DNA of 64,000 bases from Caproiciproducens faecalis (GTDB lineage Bacteria > Bacillota > Clostridia > Oscillospirales > Acutalibacteraceae), in assembly GCF_019448085.1 (NCBI RefSeq), contig NZ_JAGFNZ010000001.1:434001-498000 (forward strand), read 5' to 3'. Made by a program: the position numbers and the translations under genes. Under the pieces are notes generated by a model that worked only from the letters and a program-made list of their open reading frames with translations, was not told the DNA's origin and ran no database searches. Below, piece by piece: positions 45,189 to 54,187 of this stretch (position 1 is the first letter of the stretch; each line of letters begins with the position of its first letter).

Positions 45189-45527
45189 ATGAAAAAAGTG
45201 GAGCTGATTATCAGGCCGGAAAAACTGGAGGACGTGAAGGAAATCTTTAACGAGCTGCAGATTTACGGTATGACCGTCGCAATGGTGTCCGGGTGCGGTC
45301 ACCAGAAAGGCAGAAAAAAGGTGTACAGAGGAACGGAGTTCAGCATCAACCTTCTGCCAAAACTGAAAATCGAGACAGTAGTTCATGACGAAGTGGTGGA
45401 TCAGCTGATTTCAAAGGTAACGCAAAAAATCAAAACGGGAGAAGTCGGCGACGGCAAAATTTTTGTCTACGGCGTGGAACAGGCGGTCAGAATCAGAACA
45501 AGCGAGAGTGGTGAAAATGCAATCTAA
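45189..45527 (+). CDS. glnK: nitrogen regulatory protein P-II (GlnK type)
   Basis: 112-residue trimeric signal protein that senses 2-oxoglutarate/ATP and gates the Amt channel. KKVELIIRPEKLEDVKEIFN start, T-loop GCGHQKGRKKVYRGTEFSIN, B-loop KTGEVGDGKIFV and C-loop all fit PII. At the T-loop the usual Tyr51 is Phe (RGTEF instead of RGxEY), so uridylylation there is not possible. Start 45189 is favoured over 45180, which touches the AAAGGG ribosome site. Overlaps the next gene by 11 bp. Confidence 0.93.
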   Translation: MKKVELIIRPEKLEDVKEIFNELQIYGMTVAMVSGCGHQKGRKKVYRGTEFSINLLPKLKIETVVHDEVVDQLISKVTQKIKTGEVGDGKIFVYGVEQAVRIRTSESGENAI

Positions 45528-45810
45528 ACAGGGAGCACCTCCCGTCGGCACGGGGAAAAAGATAATTCTTGCGGTGCTGTTTTTCACTGCCGGAGCAATC
45601 TGCGCTTCCGGTGTTTTCTTTTCGGTCTACAGCTACCTGAACGGTGTCAGCCTTCAGGTAATGAATACCAGAGTTTCCGGGATTGTTTTTGGAGCAGTGG
45701 TGTTTTATCTGGGCGTTCGTTATATTGTGTCTCTGTTTTCCTTAAAAGCGGAACTGTATGAGCCGACATCCAGATTTTCCTGGGATCATTTCAAAAAGAA
45801 AAAGCAATAG
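45517..45810 (+). CDS. unknown two-span membrane protein between glnK and amt
   Basis: 97 residues: basic N-terminus, hydrophobic segments at about 17-38 and 50-70, then a charged C-terminal tail. No family recognised. It begins inside the end of glnK (11-bp overlap), with a weak GAGAG/GGTG ribosome site, implying coupling. Its place between P-II and the ammonium channel suggests a link to ammonium uptake, which is inference. Confidence 0.7.
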   Translation: MQSKQGAPPVGTGKKIILAVLFFTAGAICASGVFFSVYSYLNGVSLQVMNTRVSGIVFGAVVFYLGVRYIVSLFSLKAELYEPTSRFSWDHFKKKKQ

Positions 45811-45850
45811 CAGTCAATTATTGCATCCGGGTACTGTCAGTGAACATTTC

Positions 45851-45886
45851 CTTTCCTCCGCCGGCGGCAAAGGCGAAGAAAGGAAT
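45851..45886 (+). repeat. hairpin between the small membrane gene and amt
   Basis: TCCTTTC-CTCCGCC pairs with GGCG-AA-GAAAGGA across GGCGGCAAA; no T-run follows, so an mRNA stability element is more likely than a terminator. Confidence 0.5.
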
Positions 45887-45913
45887 CTAATTTATTAGAA
45901 TTGGGGTATTGCT

Positions 45914-47470
45914 ATGAAAAAAGTAATGAAAATTCTCGGCCTGACTTTTGTGATCGCTATGGCAGCCTTGCTGGTTTCCACTGCGGCATTTGCCGCTGCG
46001 GATCCGACAGGTGCATCCTATGCAGCTTCCAGCGGGTCGGAAACAATTGCAGACGTTGCCGCAGCGGCGAACAAAGCACAGTTCAGTGCGAATTTCGTAT
46101 GGGTCATGATTACCGGTTTCATGGTGTTCTTTTTCCAGTGCGGTTTTGCCATGGTGGAAACCGGCTTTTGCCGCGGGAAAAACGCGGCTCACACCATGAC
46201 AATGAATTTCATGGTGTTTCTTGTGGGCGCGGTTGGCTACTTTCTTACCGGCTTTGCCTTTCAGTTCGGCGGCTCCGGCGGAGCGGCAGGACTGGGAACG
46301 GGAGGAGCGGCGCTGAACGGACTTCTTTCCATTCCCGGACTTGGCGGAATTCTGGGGTACAAGGGGTTCTTTTTACAGTCCGGCAATACATATGATGCCG
46401 GAATTTATGCTCTCTTTTTCTTCCAGATGGTGTTTATGGATACTACCGTTACCATTCCGACCGGCGCCATGGCGGAACGTGTGAAATACTCGGCGGTTGT
46501 TATTTCCTCCTTCTTTGTATCGATGATTTATTATCCGCTGTTCGGCAACTGGATGTGGGGCGGCGGCTGGATGGCGGCGCTTGGCAAAAATTTCGGCCTC
46601 GGTCACGGAGCGGTGGACTTTGCGGGTTCCGCGGTGGTGCATTCCATGGGCGGGATGATGGCCCTCGCGGGTGCCATCGTCATCGGGCCGAGAATCGGAA
46701 AATTTAAGAAGGACGGCACGGCAAGGGCTTTTCCCGGGCATCATATTCCCATGGCGATTGTCGGCACGATCATCCTGTTTTTCTGCTGGTTTTCCTTTAA
46801 CGCCGGTTCCACGCTGAACGCGGGGGATTTCCGACTGGCCGTTGTCGCTACCAACACGATGATTGCCGGCGCGGTCGGCGGTCTGGTGGCGATGTTCTAT
46901 ATGTGGATGAAATATGGGAAACCAGACCCTTCCATGACCTGCAACGGCGCGCTGGCCGGACTGGTCGCCATTACAGCTCCGTGCGCGTTTGTGAATGGAA
47001 TCATCGCTTTCTTAATAGGAGCAGTCGCGGGAATTCTGGTATGTGTCGCGGTTCCCTTTGTTGAAAACAAGCTAAAAATCGACGATCCGGTCGGTGCAAT
47101 TTCCGTTCACTGTGTAAACGGGGTGTGGGGCGTTATTTCCTTGGGCCTTTTCGCGGACGGAACCTACGGCGACGGAATCAACGGGGTGGCAGGCGGAGTG
47201 AAAGGACTGTTTTACGGCGATGCCGGGCAGTTTGCCGCGCAGATGATTACCGTTGCCGTTCTGATCGTCTGGGGCTTTGGACTTTCTTTTGTGTGGTTTC
47301 ATTTTCTGAACAAGGTGTGGGGCCTCAGAGTGAAACCGGACGTAGAAATTGAAGGGCTCGATATGGAAGAAATGGGGGCAGTGGGCTATCCCGATTTTGT
47401 GATTCAGCAGTCCGAACTCGACAATGTTTCTCCTGACCCAGTCATCATCCGAAAATATGTAAAAATGTAA
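45914..47470 (+). CDS. amt: ammonium transporter
   Basis: Amt/MEP/Rh channel, 518 residues. N-terminal signal sequence (about 1-26, ending AFAA), then about eleven helices. Family features: FFQCGFAMVETGFCRGKNAAH, DTTVTIPTGAMAERVKYSAV, DFAGSAVVHSMGGMMAL, and a long C-terminal tail of about 40 residues ending in KYVKM. The pore His pair is in VHSMGG and the late VHCVNGVWG. Third gene of the glnK unit. Confidence 0.96.
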   Translation: MKKVMKILGLTFVIAMAALLVSTAAFAAADPTGASYAASSGSETIADVAAAANKAQFSANFVWVMITGFMVFFFQCGFAMVETGFCRGKNAAHTMTMNFMVFLVGAVGYFLTGFAFQFGGSGGAAGLGTGGAALNGLLSIPGLGGILGYKGFFLQSGNTYDAGIYALFFFQMVFMDTTVTIPTGAMAERVKYSAVVISSFFVSMIYYPLFGNWMWGGGWMAALGKNFGLGHGAVDFAGSAVVHSMGGMMALAGAIVIGPRIGKFKKDGTARAFPGHHIPMAIVGTIILFFCWFSFNAGSTLNAGDFRLAVVATNTMIAGAVGGLVAMFYMWMKYGKPDPSMTCNGALAGLVAITAPCAFVNGIIAFLIGAVAGILVCVAVPFVENKLKIDDPVGAISVHCVNGVWGVISLGLFADGTYGDGINGVAGGVKGLFYGDAGQFAAQMITVAVLIVWGFGLSFVWFHFLNKVWGLRVKPDVEIEGLDMEEMGAVGYPDFVIQQSELDNVSPDPVIIRKYVKM

Positions 47471-47506
47471 ATTCTCTCTTGCACACAACATCATTCGTTA
47501 TTTAAG

Positions 47507-47544
47507 AAAAGGCCTGCGGAAAAAAATGATTCCGCAGGCCTTTT
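47507..47544 (+). terminator. amt terminator
   Basis: AAAAGGCCTGCGGA / TCCGCAGGCCTTTT stem with 8-base loop. A second hairpin at 47577-47600 (GGGGAACAGC / GCTGTTCCCC) follows and, read on the minus strand, can act for rny. Confidence 0.88.
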
Positions 47545-47677
47545 CCCATTTCTTTATGCTCAGTACAATTAAAATGGGGAACAGCATATGCTGTTCCCCA
47601 AAAACTTCTCCCCAATGCGCCGGTACGTCCTATATTACGTTCCGCCGCTTATGCGCCAAGAAGTACGTTTCGTCAAG

Positions 47678-49246
47678 TTACTTTGCGTACTCAATCGCGC
47701 GGCTTTCACGAATTATGTTTACCTTGATCTGTCCCGGGTATTCCAAGTCGTTTTCAATCTTGTTGCAAATGTCTCGAGCTAAAAGCACCATTTTGTCATC
47801 GCTGATCATTTCGGGTTTTACAATAACGCGGATTTCCCTGCCTGCCTGAATTGCAAAGCAGCGTTCAACACCTTCAAATGAGGAGGCAACTTCTTCGAGT
47901 TTTTCAAGGCGTTTAATATAGTTTTCCAGGTTTTCACGCCTTGCTCCCGGTCTTGCGGCTGAAATCGCGTCGGCCGCCTGTACAATGCAGGCGATTACTG
48001 TCTTGGCCTCCACGTCGCCGTGATGAGCATGAATTGCATGGATAACGGTTTCACTTTCCTTGTATTTGCGAGCCACGTCAACACCAATGTCAACATGGGA
48101 ACCTTCAATTTCATGGTCGAGCGATTTGCCGATATCATGCAGCAAACCGGCTCTGCGTGCGATTGTAGGGTCCAAACCAAGTTCGGAAGCCATCACACCG
48201 GATAAAAAAGAAACTTCCAGCGAGTGGTTTAAAACATTTTGCCCGTAACTGGTGCGGTAACGCAACCGACCCAGCAGTTTAATCAGCTCGGGGTGGATTC
48301 CATTCACTCCGGCCTCAATCACAGCACGCTCACCTTCCTGCTTGATGGTGGCATCCACCTCGCGGCGTGCCTTCTCTATCATTTCCTCTATTCTTGCGGG
48401 ATGAATCCTGCCGTCCGCGATCAAACGCTCCAGCGCGATGCGGGCTACCTCACGGCGAACAGGCTCAAAGCTGGAAAGAGTAATTGCCTCCGGCGTATCA
48501 TCAATAATCAGATCGACACCGGTCAGAGTTTCAATTGCGCGGATATTTCTTCCCTCGCGCCCAATAATACGGCCTTTCATCTCATCGTTTGGCAGCGGAA
48601 CAACGGAAATTGTAGCCTCTGCCACATGATCCGCCGCACAGCGCTGAATTGCCATAGAAATGATTTCACGCGCGGATTTGTCGGCGTCTTCACGGGTTTG
48701 CTGGTCAAATTCCATCAGCTTGACGGCTTTTTCGTGGGTAAGCTCGTCTTCAAGGTTTTTCAGCAGGTAATCCTTCGCCTGATCGACGGTAAAGCCGGAA
48801 ATCCGCTCCAGCATATCGAACTGGCTTTTCTTAACGGCTTCTGCTTCCGCAAGCCTTTCATCCGCCTGTTTGTTTTTGTTGGTCAGGATTTCGTCCTTGG
48901 CTTCCAGACTTTCCATTTTCTTATCCAGGGTTTCTTCTTTTTGCTGGATGCGGCGTTCCTGACGCTGTACTTCTTTTCTGCGTTCGTTCAGCTCGCGCTC
49001 CGACTCGTTTCTTAAACGGTGGATTTCATCTTTGCCCTCTAAAACTGCTTCTTTCTTTTTGGCTTCGGATGACTTAATCGCATCGCTGATGATCCTTTTG
49101 GCTTCCAGCTCAGCAGAACCGATAGTGAACTCCGCCTGCTTTTTCCGATGAGCAATTCCGCCCAAGAATGCAATAATACCTGTAATAACCGCACAGACCA
49201 GCGCGATTATGATACATGTAAGCAAACTAACAGTGTTTGTGGTCAA
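47678..49246 (-). CDS. rny: ribonuclease Y
   Basis: Membrane-bound endoribonuclease initiating mRNA decay in Gram-positives. 522 residues: N-terminal membrane helix (about 8-30), a long coiled coil (about 50-190, heavily charged), KH domain with [19 protein letters not shown], and HD domain with [17 protein letters not shown]. The start is TTG (49246), with AAGGAGG nine bases upstream. In B. subtilis ymdB and spoVS follow directly; here the glnK-amt unit on the other strand lies between. Confidence 0.96.
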   Translation of the reverse strand: MTTNTVSLLTCIIIALVCAVITGIIAFLGGIAHRKKQAEFTIGSAELEAKRIISDAIKSSEAKKKEAVLEGKDEIHRLRNESERELNERRKEVQRQERRIQQKEETLDKKMESLEAKDEILTNKNKQADERLAEAEAVKKSQFDMLERISGFTVDQAKDYLLKNLEDELTHEKAVKLMEFDQQTREDADKSAREIISMAIQRCAADHVAEATISVVPLPNDEMKGRIIGREGRNIRAIETLTGVDLIIDDTPEAITLSSFEPVRREVARIALERLIADGRIHPARIEEMIEKARREVDATIKQEGERAVIEAGVNGIHPELIKLLGRLRYRTSYGQNVLNHSLEVSFLSGVMASELGLDPTIARRAGLLHDIGKSLDHEIEGSHVDIGVDVARKYKESETVIHAIHAHHGDVEAKTVIACIVQAADAISAARPGARRENLENYIKRLEKLEEVASSFEGVERCFAIQAGREIRVIVKPEMISDDKMVLLARDICNKIENDLEYPGQIKVNIIRESRAIEYAK

Positions 49247-49496
49247 TTGTTGGCACCTCCTTGTCTTTCTTACTTTTTTAATATTTAAGTTTAAAATTAG
49301 TTAAGATGGGTGCGTTAAGCCCATGAATGCATATAAGTGCATCTTATTCATAATTGTATTACTTCTGGTACCCTAATGTCAAGAAATATTGCGTTCAATC
49401 GATACAAACTGTTCATATTATTTAAGAACGATGGTCGTTTCAGTCACATTGTTTTAAAAAAAACTGTATAATACTGACAAATCGTATCACTGTCTA
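49247..49496. other. intergenic stretch between rny and the thrS promoter
   Basis: AT-rich spacer holding the rny ribosome site and presumably its promoter; nothing specific is recognised. Confidence 0.5.
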
Positions 49497-49525
49497 TTGA
49501 CATACTCTATTTGCAGTGCTATTAT
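49497..49525 (+). promoter_or_regulatory. promoter of thrS
   Basis: TTGACA (49497-49502), 17-base spacer, TATTAT (49520-49525). Confidence 0.8.
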
Positions 49526-49552
49526 AAATAATATATAAAAATATGTAAAAAA

Positions 49553-49789
49553 TGTTGACGAGGAAGCCTTAATGCCGATGAAATTGCAGCAGAGAGCGCA
49601 CGCAGCAGCTGAAAGCGGGCGCGCAGTTGACAGAGAGGAGACCGCCTCTGAGTGTGTGCCGAACGCAGGTTGCCAAAGGCATGCCGGGTAGCACCGTTAC
49701 CTGCTGCAATGAGAGCGGATTTTTGTCCGCTGAAATTGGGTGGAACCGCGAGCGATAGCCTTGCCCCTTTTTGGGGTAAGGCTTTTTTT
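49553..49789 (+). promoter_or_regulatory. T-box riboswitch, threonine type
   Basis: Leader ending in the T-box TTGGGTGGAACCGCGAGC (49736-49753) and a terminator at 49757-49789 (AGCCTTGCCCC / GGGGTAAGGCT plus T-run). A plausible specifier is ACC (49641-49643, in GAGGAGACCGCCTC), consistent with the threonyl-tRNA synthetase gene downstream; assignment of the codon is tentative. Confidence 0.88.
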
Positions 49790-49808
49790 ATTTGAAGGAG
49801 TGAAAGAT

Positions 49809-51749
49809 ATGGTAAAAGTAACATTGAAAGGTGATGCCAAAGAATTCGAAAGCGGCATTACGGTGGCGGAAATTGCAAAATCAATCGGAATGGGCCTCTA
49901 CAAGGCTGCATGTGCCGGTAAAATAGACGGAAAGGTAGTGGACCTGCGAACACCGGTTACCGGTGACTGCGAACTGGAGATCCTTACCTTCGACAGTGAA
50001 GAAGGAAAGAAAGCCTACTGGCATACTACCTCCCATATTATGGCGCAGGCGGTGAAAAGACTGTTCCCCGGCGCCGGCTTTGCCATTGGCCCGGCTGTGG
50101 ACAGCGGCTTCTACTATGATATTGATCTAGAACGCTCCCTGACTCCGGAAGATCTTCCAAAGATTGAAGCGGAAATGAAGAAAATTATCAAGGAGAATAT
50201 TCCTATTGAGCGCTTTGAGCTTACTCCCGCCGAAGCCGTTGAGCTGATGAAAAAGGAAAACCAGCAATATAAGGTGGAGCTGATCGAGGAGCATTCCGGC
50301 AAGGGAGAAAAGATCAGCTTTTACCGTCAGGGAGACTACACCGATTTGTGCGCGGGTCCCCATCTGATGAGCACCGGCTGCGTAAAAGCCGTTAAGCTGA
50401 CCGCGAATACGGCGGCTTACTGGCGCGGAGATTCCAAAAATAAAATGCTGCAGCGCATCTACGGCATTTCTTTCCCGAAGAGCAGTGAGCTGGAAGAATA
50501 TCTGGCGAAAGTGGAAGAAGCGAAAAAGCGCGACCATAATATCCTTGGCCGTCAGCTCGGCTACTTTACCACCAGCGACCTGATCGGGCAGGGTCTGCCG
50601 ATTTTACTGCCGAACGGCGCGCGCGTGATTCAGCTTCTGCAGCGCTTTGTGGAAGACGAGGAGCAAAGCCGCGGCTGGCTGCTGACAAAGACGCCTTATA
50701 TGGCGAAAAGCGACCTTTACAAGCTTTCCGGCCACTGGGATCACTATAAGGACGGCATGTTCGTTCTTGGCGACGAGGAAAAGGATGAGGAGGTCTTTGC
50801 TCTTCGCCCGATGACCTGTCCGTTCCAGTATCAGGCTTACCTGAACAAAAAGCGCTCTTACCGCGATTTGCCGCTGCGTTATAACGAAACTTCGACCTTG
50901 TTCCGCAACGAAGCTTCCGGAGAGATGCACGGGCTGATCCGCGTCAGACAGTTTACGATTTCCGAAGGACATCTGATGTGCACACCTGCCCAGCTGGAAG
51001 AAGAATTCAAGGGCTGTCTGGAGCTTGCCATTTTCATGCTGAAAACACTCGGTCTTTACGAGGATGTTTCCTACCGCTTCTCCAAGTGGGACCCGAATGA
51101 CCGCAAGAAATACATTGGCACGCCGGAACAGTGGGACGAAGCGCAGGGCGTTATGCGCAAGATTCTGGATCATCTGGAGATACCGTATGTGGAGGGTGTC
51201 GGTGAAGCTGCTTTCTACGGTCCGAAGCTTGACATTCAACTTAAAAACGTGTTTGGCAAAGAAGATACACTCATCACCATTCAGATCGACCAGATGCTGG
51301 CCGAAAAATTCGGAATGGAGTATACGGACGCGGATGGAAAGCAGAAGAATCCCTACATTATCCACCGTACTTCCATTGGCTGCTACGAGCGCACGCTGGC
51401 CCTGCTGATAGAGAAATACGCCGGTGCGCTGCCCATGTGGCTGATGCCCGAGCAGGTCAGGGTTCTGCCGATCAGTGACCGCCTGCAGCCGGAAGCCGAT
51501 AAGGTAGTGGCAAAGCTGAAGGCAGTCGGCCTGCGGGCAACCTGCGATACCAGAAGCGAAAAAATCGGATATAAAATTCGTGAAGCACAGCTTCAGAAAA
51601 TCCCCTATATGCTGATTATCGGGGACAAAGAAGCGCAGGAGGGAACCGTGGCGGTTCGCAGCCGCAAAGATGGAGACATTGGCTCTATGGATGTTGCTGC
51701 ATTTGTTGCAAAAGCAATTGAGCAGGTTGCCGAAAAGTCCAAGGATTGA
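49809..51749 (+). CDS. thrS: threonyl-tRNA synthetase
   Basis: Class II synthetase, 646 residues. TGS domain (about 1-62), editing N2 domain with HTTSHIMAQAVKRLFPG, catalytic domain with the zinc ligands Cys in LRPMTCPFQ, His in ISEGHLMC and His in IIHRTSIGCYER, and a C-terminal anticodon domain (about 545-640). The start 49809 has GAAGGAG upstream; 23 earlier in-frame codons are leader RNA. Confidence 0.97.
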   Translation: MVKVTLKGDAKEFESGITVAEIAKSIGMGLYKAACAGKIDGKVVDLRTPVTGDCELEILTFDSEEGKKAYWHTTSHIMAQAVKRLFPGAGFAIGPAVDSGFYYDIDLERSLTPEDLPKIEAEMKKIIKENIPIERFELTPAEAVELMKKENQQYKVELIEEHSGKGEKISFYRQGDYTDLCAGPHLMSTGCVKAVKLTANTAAYWRGDSKNKMLQRIYGISFPKSSELEEYLAKVEEAKKRDHNILGRQLGYFTTSDLIGQGLPILLPNGARVIQLLQRFVEDEEQSRGWLLTKTPYMAKSDLYKLSGHWDHYKDGMFVLGDEEKDEEVFALRPMTCPFQYQAYLNKKRSYRDLPLRYNETSTLFRNEASGEMHGLIRVRQFTISEGHLMCTPAQLEEEFKGCLELAIFMLKTLGLYEDVSYRFSKWDPNDRKKYIGTPEQWDEAQGVMRKILDHLEIPYVEGVGEAAFYGPKLDIQLKNVFGKEDTLITIQIDQMLAEKFGMEYTDADGKQKNPYIIHRTSIGCYERTLALLIEKYAGALPMWLMPEQVRVLPISDRLQPEADKVVAKLKAVGLRATCDTRSEKIGYKIREAQLQKIPYMLIIGDKEAQEGTVAVRSRKDGDIGSMDVAAFVAKAIEQVAEKSKD

Positions 51750-51766
51750 TTTCCTTTTTGTCCAGG

Positions 51767-51797
51767 GCCGGGTGGATTACCATCCGGCTCTCTTTTT
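51767..51797 (+). terminator. thrS terminator
   Basis: GCCGGGTGG / CCATCCGGC (one G-T pair), ATTA loop, then TCTCTTTTTG. The remaining gap to the tRNA promoter (about 51800-52055) shows nothing specific. Confidence 0.75.
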
Positions 51798-52055
51798 GTC
51801 TGCCGCTGGAAAACGCATCTGAAAATTATGTTTATGTCAACCTTTGCAACTTTTTATCATTCCACACTTTTCTTTCCACCGGTTAAATGATAAGTTGAAA
51901 AACGGAGAATTCCCCGATTTTTGTTTGCCGGAACTGTTGAAAACTCTGTTGAAAATGTGGAAGAAATTCTTTATTATGTGCATATAGAAATATTATGCTT
52001 GGATTTATGTAAAGTAAAAGAGAACGCAATGAAATTTTGAAATGAAACTTTTCAC

Positions 52056-52084
52056 TTGATTCTTCAAAAATTTTATGCTAAAAT
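52056..52084 (+). promoter_or_regulatory. promoter of tRNA-Gly
   Basis: TTGATT (52056-52061), 17-base spacer, TAAAAT (52079-52084), ten bases before the tRNA. Confidence 0.7.
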
Positions 52085-52093
52085 AGGGAACAT

Positions 52094-52167
52094 GCGGAAG
52101 TGGTTCAATGGTAGAACATCAGCTTCCCAAGCTGATGACGGGGGTTCGATTCCCCTCTCCCGCTCCA
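52094..52167 (+). tRNA. tRNA-Gly (anticodon CCC)
   Basis: 74 nt with encoded CCA. Acceptor GCGGAAG / CTCCCGC, D arm GTTC/GAAC, anticodon arm TCAGC-TTCCCAA-GCTGA giving anticodon CCC (reads GGG), 4-base variable loop, T arm with TTCGATT loop. The acceptor has an A5-C68 mismatch where G-C is expected. Its last 21 bases are repeated twice downstream. Confidence 0.95.
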
Positions 52168-52624
52168 GAAAAAAGCAGCCCGGCCGATAGGCCGGGCTGT
52201 TTTTTTGCGGGCAGAGGAGGAAGAGAACCCAGGCGCAAGTGCGGAGAAAAAGACAGGCGGCAAGAGCGCAAAGAACGAGGGAGGGACTCGCGGAACGCGT
52301 ATGGATGTACGACCACCCGATTCCCCTCTCCCGCTCCAGAAAAAGCAGCCCGGCCGATAGGCCGGGCTGTTTTTTTGCGGGCAGAGGAGGAAGAGAACCC
52401 AGGTGCAGGTGCGGAGAAAAAGACAGGCGGCAAGAGCGCAAAGAATAAGGGAGGGACTTGCGAAACGCGTGTGGATGTACGACCACCCGATTCCCCTCTC
52501 CCGCTCCAGAAAAAGCAGCCCGGCCAATAGGCCGGGCTGTTTTTTTGCGGGCAGAGGAGGAAGAGAACCCAGGCGCAGGTGCGGAGAAAAAGACAGGCGG
52601 CAAGAATGCAAAGAACGAGGGAGC
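52147..52624. repeat. three tandem ~170-bp units carrying the tRNA-Gly 3' end
   Basis: Units start at 52147, 52318 and 52488 (spacing 171 and 170). Each begins with the final 21 bases of the tRNA including CCA, then a terminator hairpin (CAGCCCGGCC / GGCCGGGCTG plus seven T), then a purine-rich stretch. Units differ by only a few substitutions and one A; the third breaks off at about 52624. Copies 2 and 3 lack the tRNA 5' part. The 21-base start is the size and place of a typical tRNA attachment core, so integration-related duplication is likely. Confidence 0.9.
52176..52206 (+). terminator. tRNA-Gly terminator (first of three copies)
   Basis: CAGCCCGGCC, GATA loop, GGCCGGGCTG, then seven T. 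Repeated at about 52346-52376 and 52516-52546 inside the tandem units. Confidence 0.9.
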
Positions 52625-52843
52625 TACTAGTCTGCGAGATATGATATCAAAATTCAGACGGCGTGAAGACAGCTTGGTAAGATTTAGAACAACGTAATAC
52701 ATTTTTAAAGAAGTTTAGCAATTAATTGAGAAATTTGACTATTTGTGATATTCTATTCTTAAAAATAAACGATCATCGATAAGCTGAAAGCTTTCTTTGA
52801 AAAGTATTTCGAAGTGGCATAAGCAGCAGAAGGAGAAAAGAAA

Positions 52844-53875
52844 ATGGATAAATTTAATGTACCGGACGGCTCAAATGCCGACTTAACCGTTTTAGATTCA
52901 GAAGACATCTCTCCGTATGATGCTGCATACCCGGTTGTACTTCTTGCTGACGGAATGAAAAAAAGACTTGCACAGGCTGAAACTGCGGCAGAGCGTGTTT
53001 ACAGAGCAGTTGTAAAACAAGCCCCCGAGATAGCGCAACTTCAGCAATCAATGAGGAAAGGATACAGGCTTGTCGTAGATGCATCAGAGAGCACACTAAA
53101 AGCAATCGAGCAAGGAAAAATTAAGCTTACTGCAGAAAATGGGAAAACATATGCACAGCTTTTAGATGCAAAAGGCCGTTACAGTACAAAACTTCCAATA
53201 AAAAAAGAAGTATTTGCAAAAGGAATCGACCCTGTCCAAATAGCAAATGCCATGCAAATGAAGGCTTTTCAGGATCAAATCGAAACAATTACTGAGCAAA
53301 TATCTGTTATTGACCACAGCGTCCGAGAAGTGATACAAGGGCAGCAAAATGACAGAATAGGTCTTTATTATAGCGGCGTGGCACTTTATGTGGAAGCTCA
53401 GAATGTAACCGATGGCGATATGCAGCAAGCTTTGATGGCACAATCTTTAAGAGCTTTATCAGAAGCCACTTTCCAGCTTTTGCTTACCATGAAAACAGAC
53501 ATTCAATATCTGACTGATAGAGAATATGAAACTGTAAGAGGAAAACGAGCTGAATTGATTGGTAGTCGTATAAGCAACATAAATCAATCCTTTGCATTTA
53601 TCCATCAGGCAACTCTTCTTCATGCAGCCATCTATTGTAATCAGGGAGAGCTTCCTGCCATGTTAACAGTTCTTGAAGAATACTCCCGCTTCATCGAAGG
53701 CACGGTGGCAAAGAATGCGCCTTTGTTGGCTCAGTGTGATGTATCTGATAATGGAACGGAGAATGGTATTTGGAAATCAAGAGCCAAATTGCAACTTGAT
53801 GTAGCAGAAATCGCCAAGCAGTTGCGTAATCCCGAAAAAACTATGTATTTAGGCATAGTGGAGGTGAATGAATAA
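52844..53875 (+). CDS. unknown 343-residue coiled-coil-rich protein
   Basis: No family recognised. Soluble, almost entirely helical by composition, with Gln/Ala/Glu-rich stretches (KKRLAQAETAAERVYRAVV; QDQIETITEQISVIDHSVRE) and no signal peptide, membrane segment or Cys cluster. AAGGAG precedes the ATG. The stop overlaps the next start (TAATG), so it works with the zinc-ribbon protein downstream. GC content is clearly lower than in the flanking core genes, and it lies between the tRNA repeat array and a recombinase remnant, so horizontal origin is likely. Function unknown. Confidence 0.82.
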   Translation: MDKFNVPDGSNADLTVLDSEDISPYDAAYPVVLLADGMKKRLAQAETAAERVYRAVVKQAPEIAQLQQSMRKGYRLVVDASESTLKAIEQGKIKLTAENGKTYAQLLDAKGRYSTKLPIKKEVFAKGIDPVQIANAMQMKAFQDQIETITEQISVIDHSVREVIQGQQNDRIGLYYSGVALYVEAQNVTDGDMQQALMAQSLRALSEATFQLLLTMKTDIQYLTDREYETVRGKRAELIGSRISNINQSFAFIHQATLLHAAIYCNQGELPAMLTVLEEYSRFIEGTVAKNAPLLAQCDVSDNGTENGIWKSRAKLQLDVAEIAKQLRNPEKTMYLGIVEVNE

Positions 53876-54177
53876 TGGGAACGGTTAAAGGCTGCATAAA
53901 TGAAAACTGTATTGCAAGGCAGAAGAAAACTTGCTACAAAAAGACAGATGAGTTCTGCTCAAAATGCGGTAACAAACTTTCTTATGTTTGCGCTGACTGC
54001 TTTAAACAGTTACCAGACGATTCCCAAAAGTATTGTATAACCTGTGCTGCTAAGCGAAAAGACACAAAGGACACTGTTAAGAATGCCGTGGGAAAAATCG
54101 GTGGCGGCGTTTTTGCTGTAGGTGGTATCGTATTATCCGCAGGTAAAGTTGTTGCTGATGTTATAAGGAAAAAATAA
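53875..54177 (+). CDS. unknown zinc-ribbon protein with hydrophobic C-terminus
   Basis: 100 residues. Eight or more Cys in the first 65 residues (CINENCIARQKKTC, CSKCGNKLSYVCADC, CITCAAK), a pattern of CxxC knuckles typical of zinc ribbons. A Gly-rich hydrophobic segment follows (about 75-95, GGGVFAVGGIVLSAGKVV) and could insert in or lie on a membrane. Starts in the stop codon of the upstream gene; GGAGG lies just before. Family and function unknown. Confidence 0.78.
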   Translation: MGTVKGCINENCIARQKKTCYKKTDEFCSKCGNKLSYVCADCFKQLPDDSQKYCITCAAKRKDTKDTVKNAVGKIGGGVFAVGGIVLSAGKVVADVIRKK

Positions 54178-54187
54178 GGAACCGGTA

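Noticed and set aside
52147-52624. Possible CRISPR array
   Set aside because: Repeat units are about 170 bp and contiguous, with no short repeats and variable spacers, and contain tRNA 3' ends and terminators.
52073-52702. Minus-strand 209-codon frame with repeated Ser/Leu/Pro/Arg blocks
   Set aside because: It runs antisense through the tRNA and the three tandem units; its repeats are a by-product of the DNA repeat, and no ribosome site or known domain is seen.
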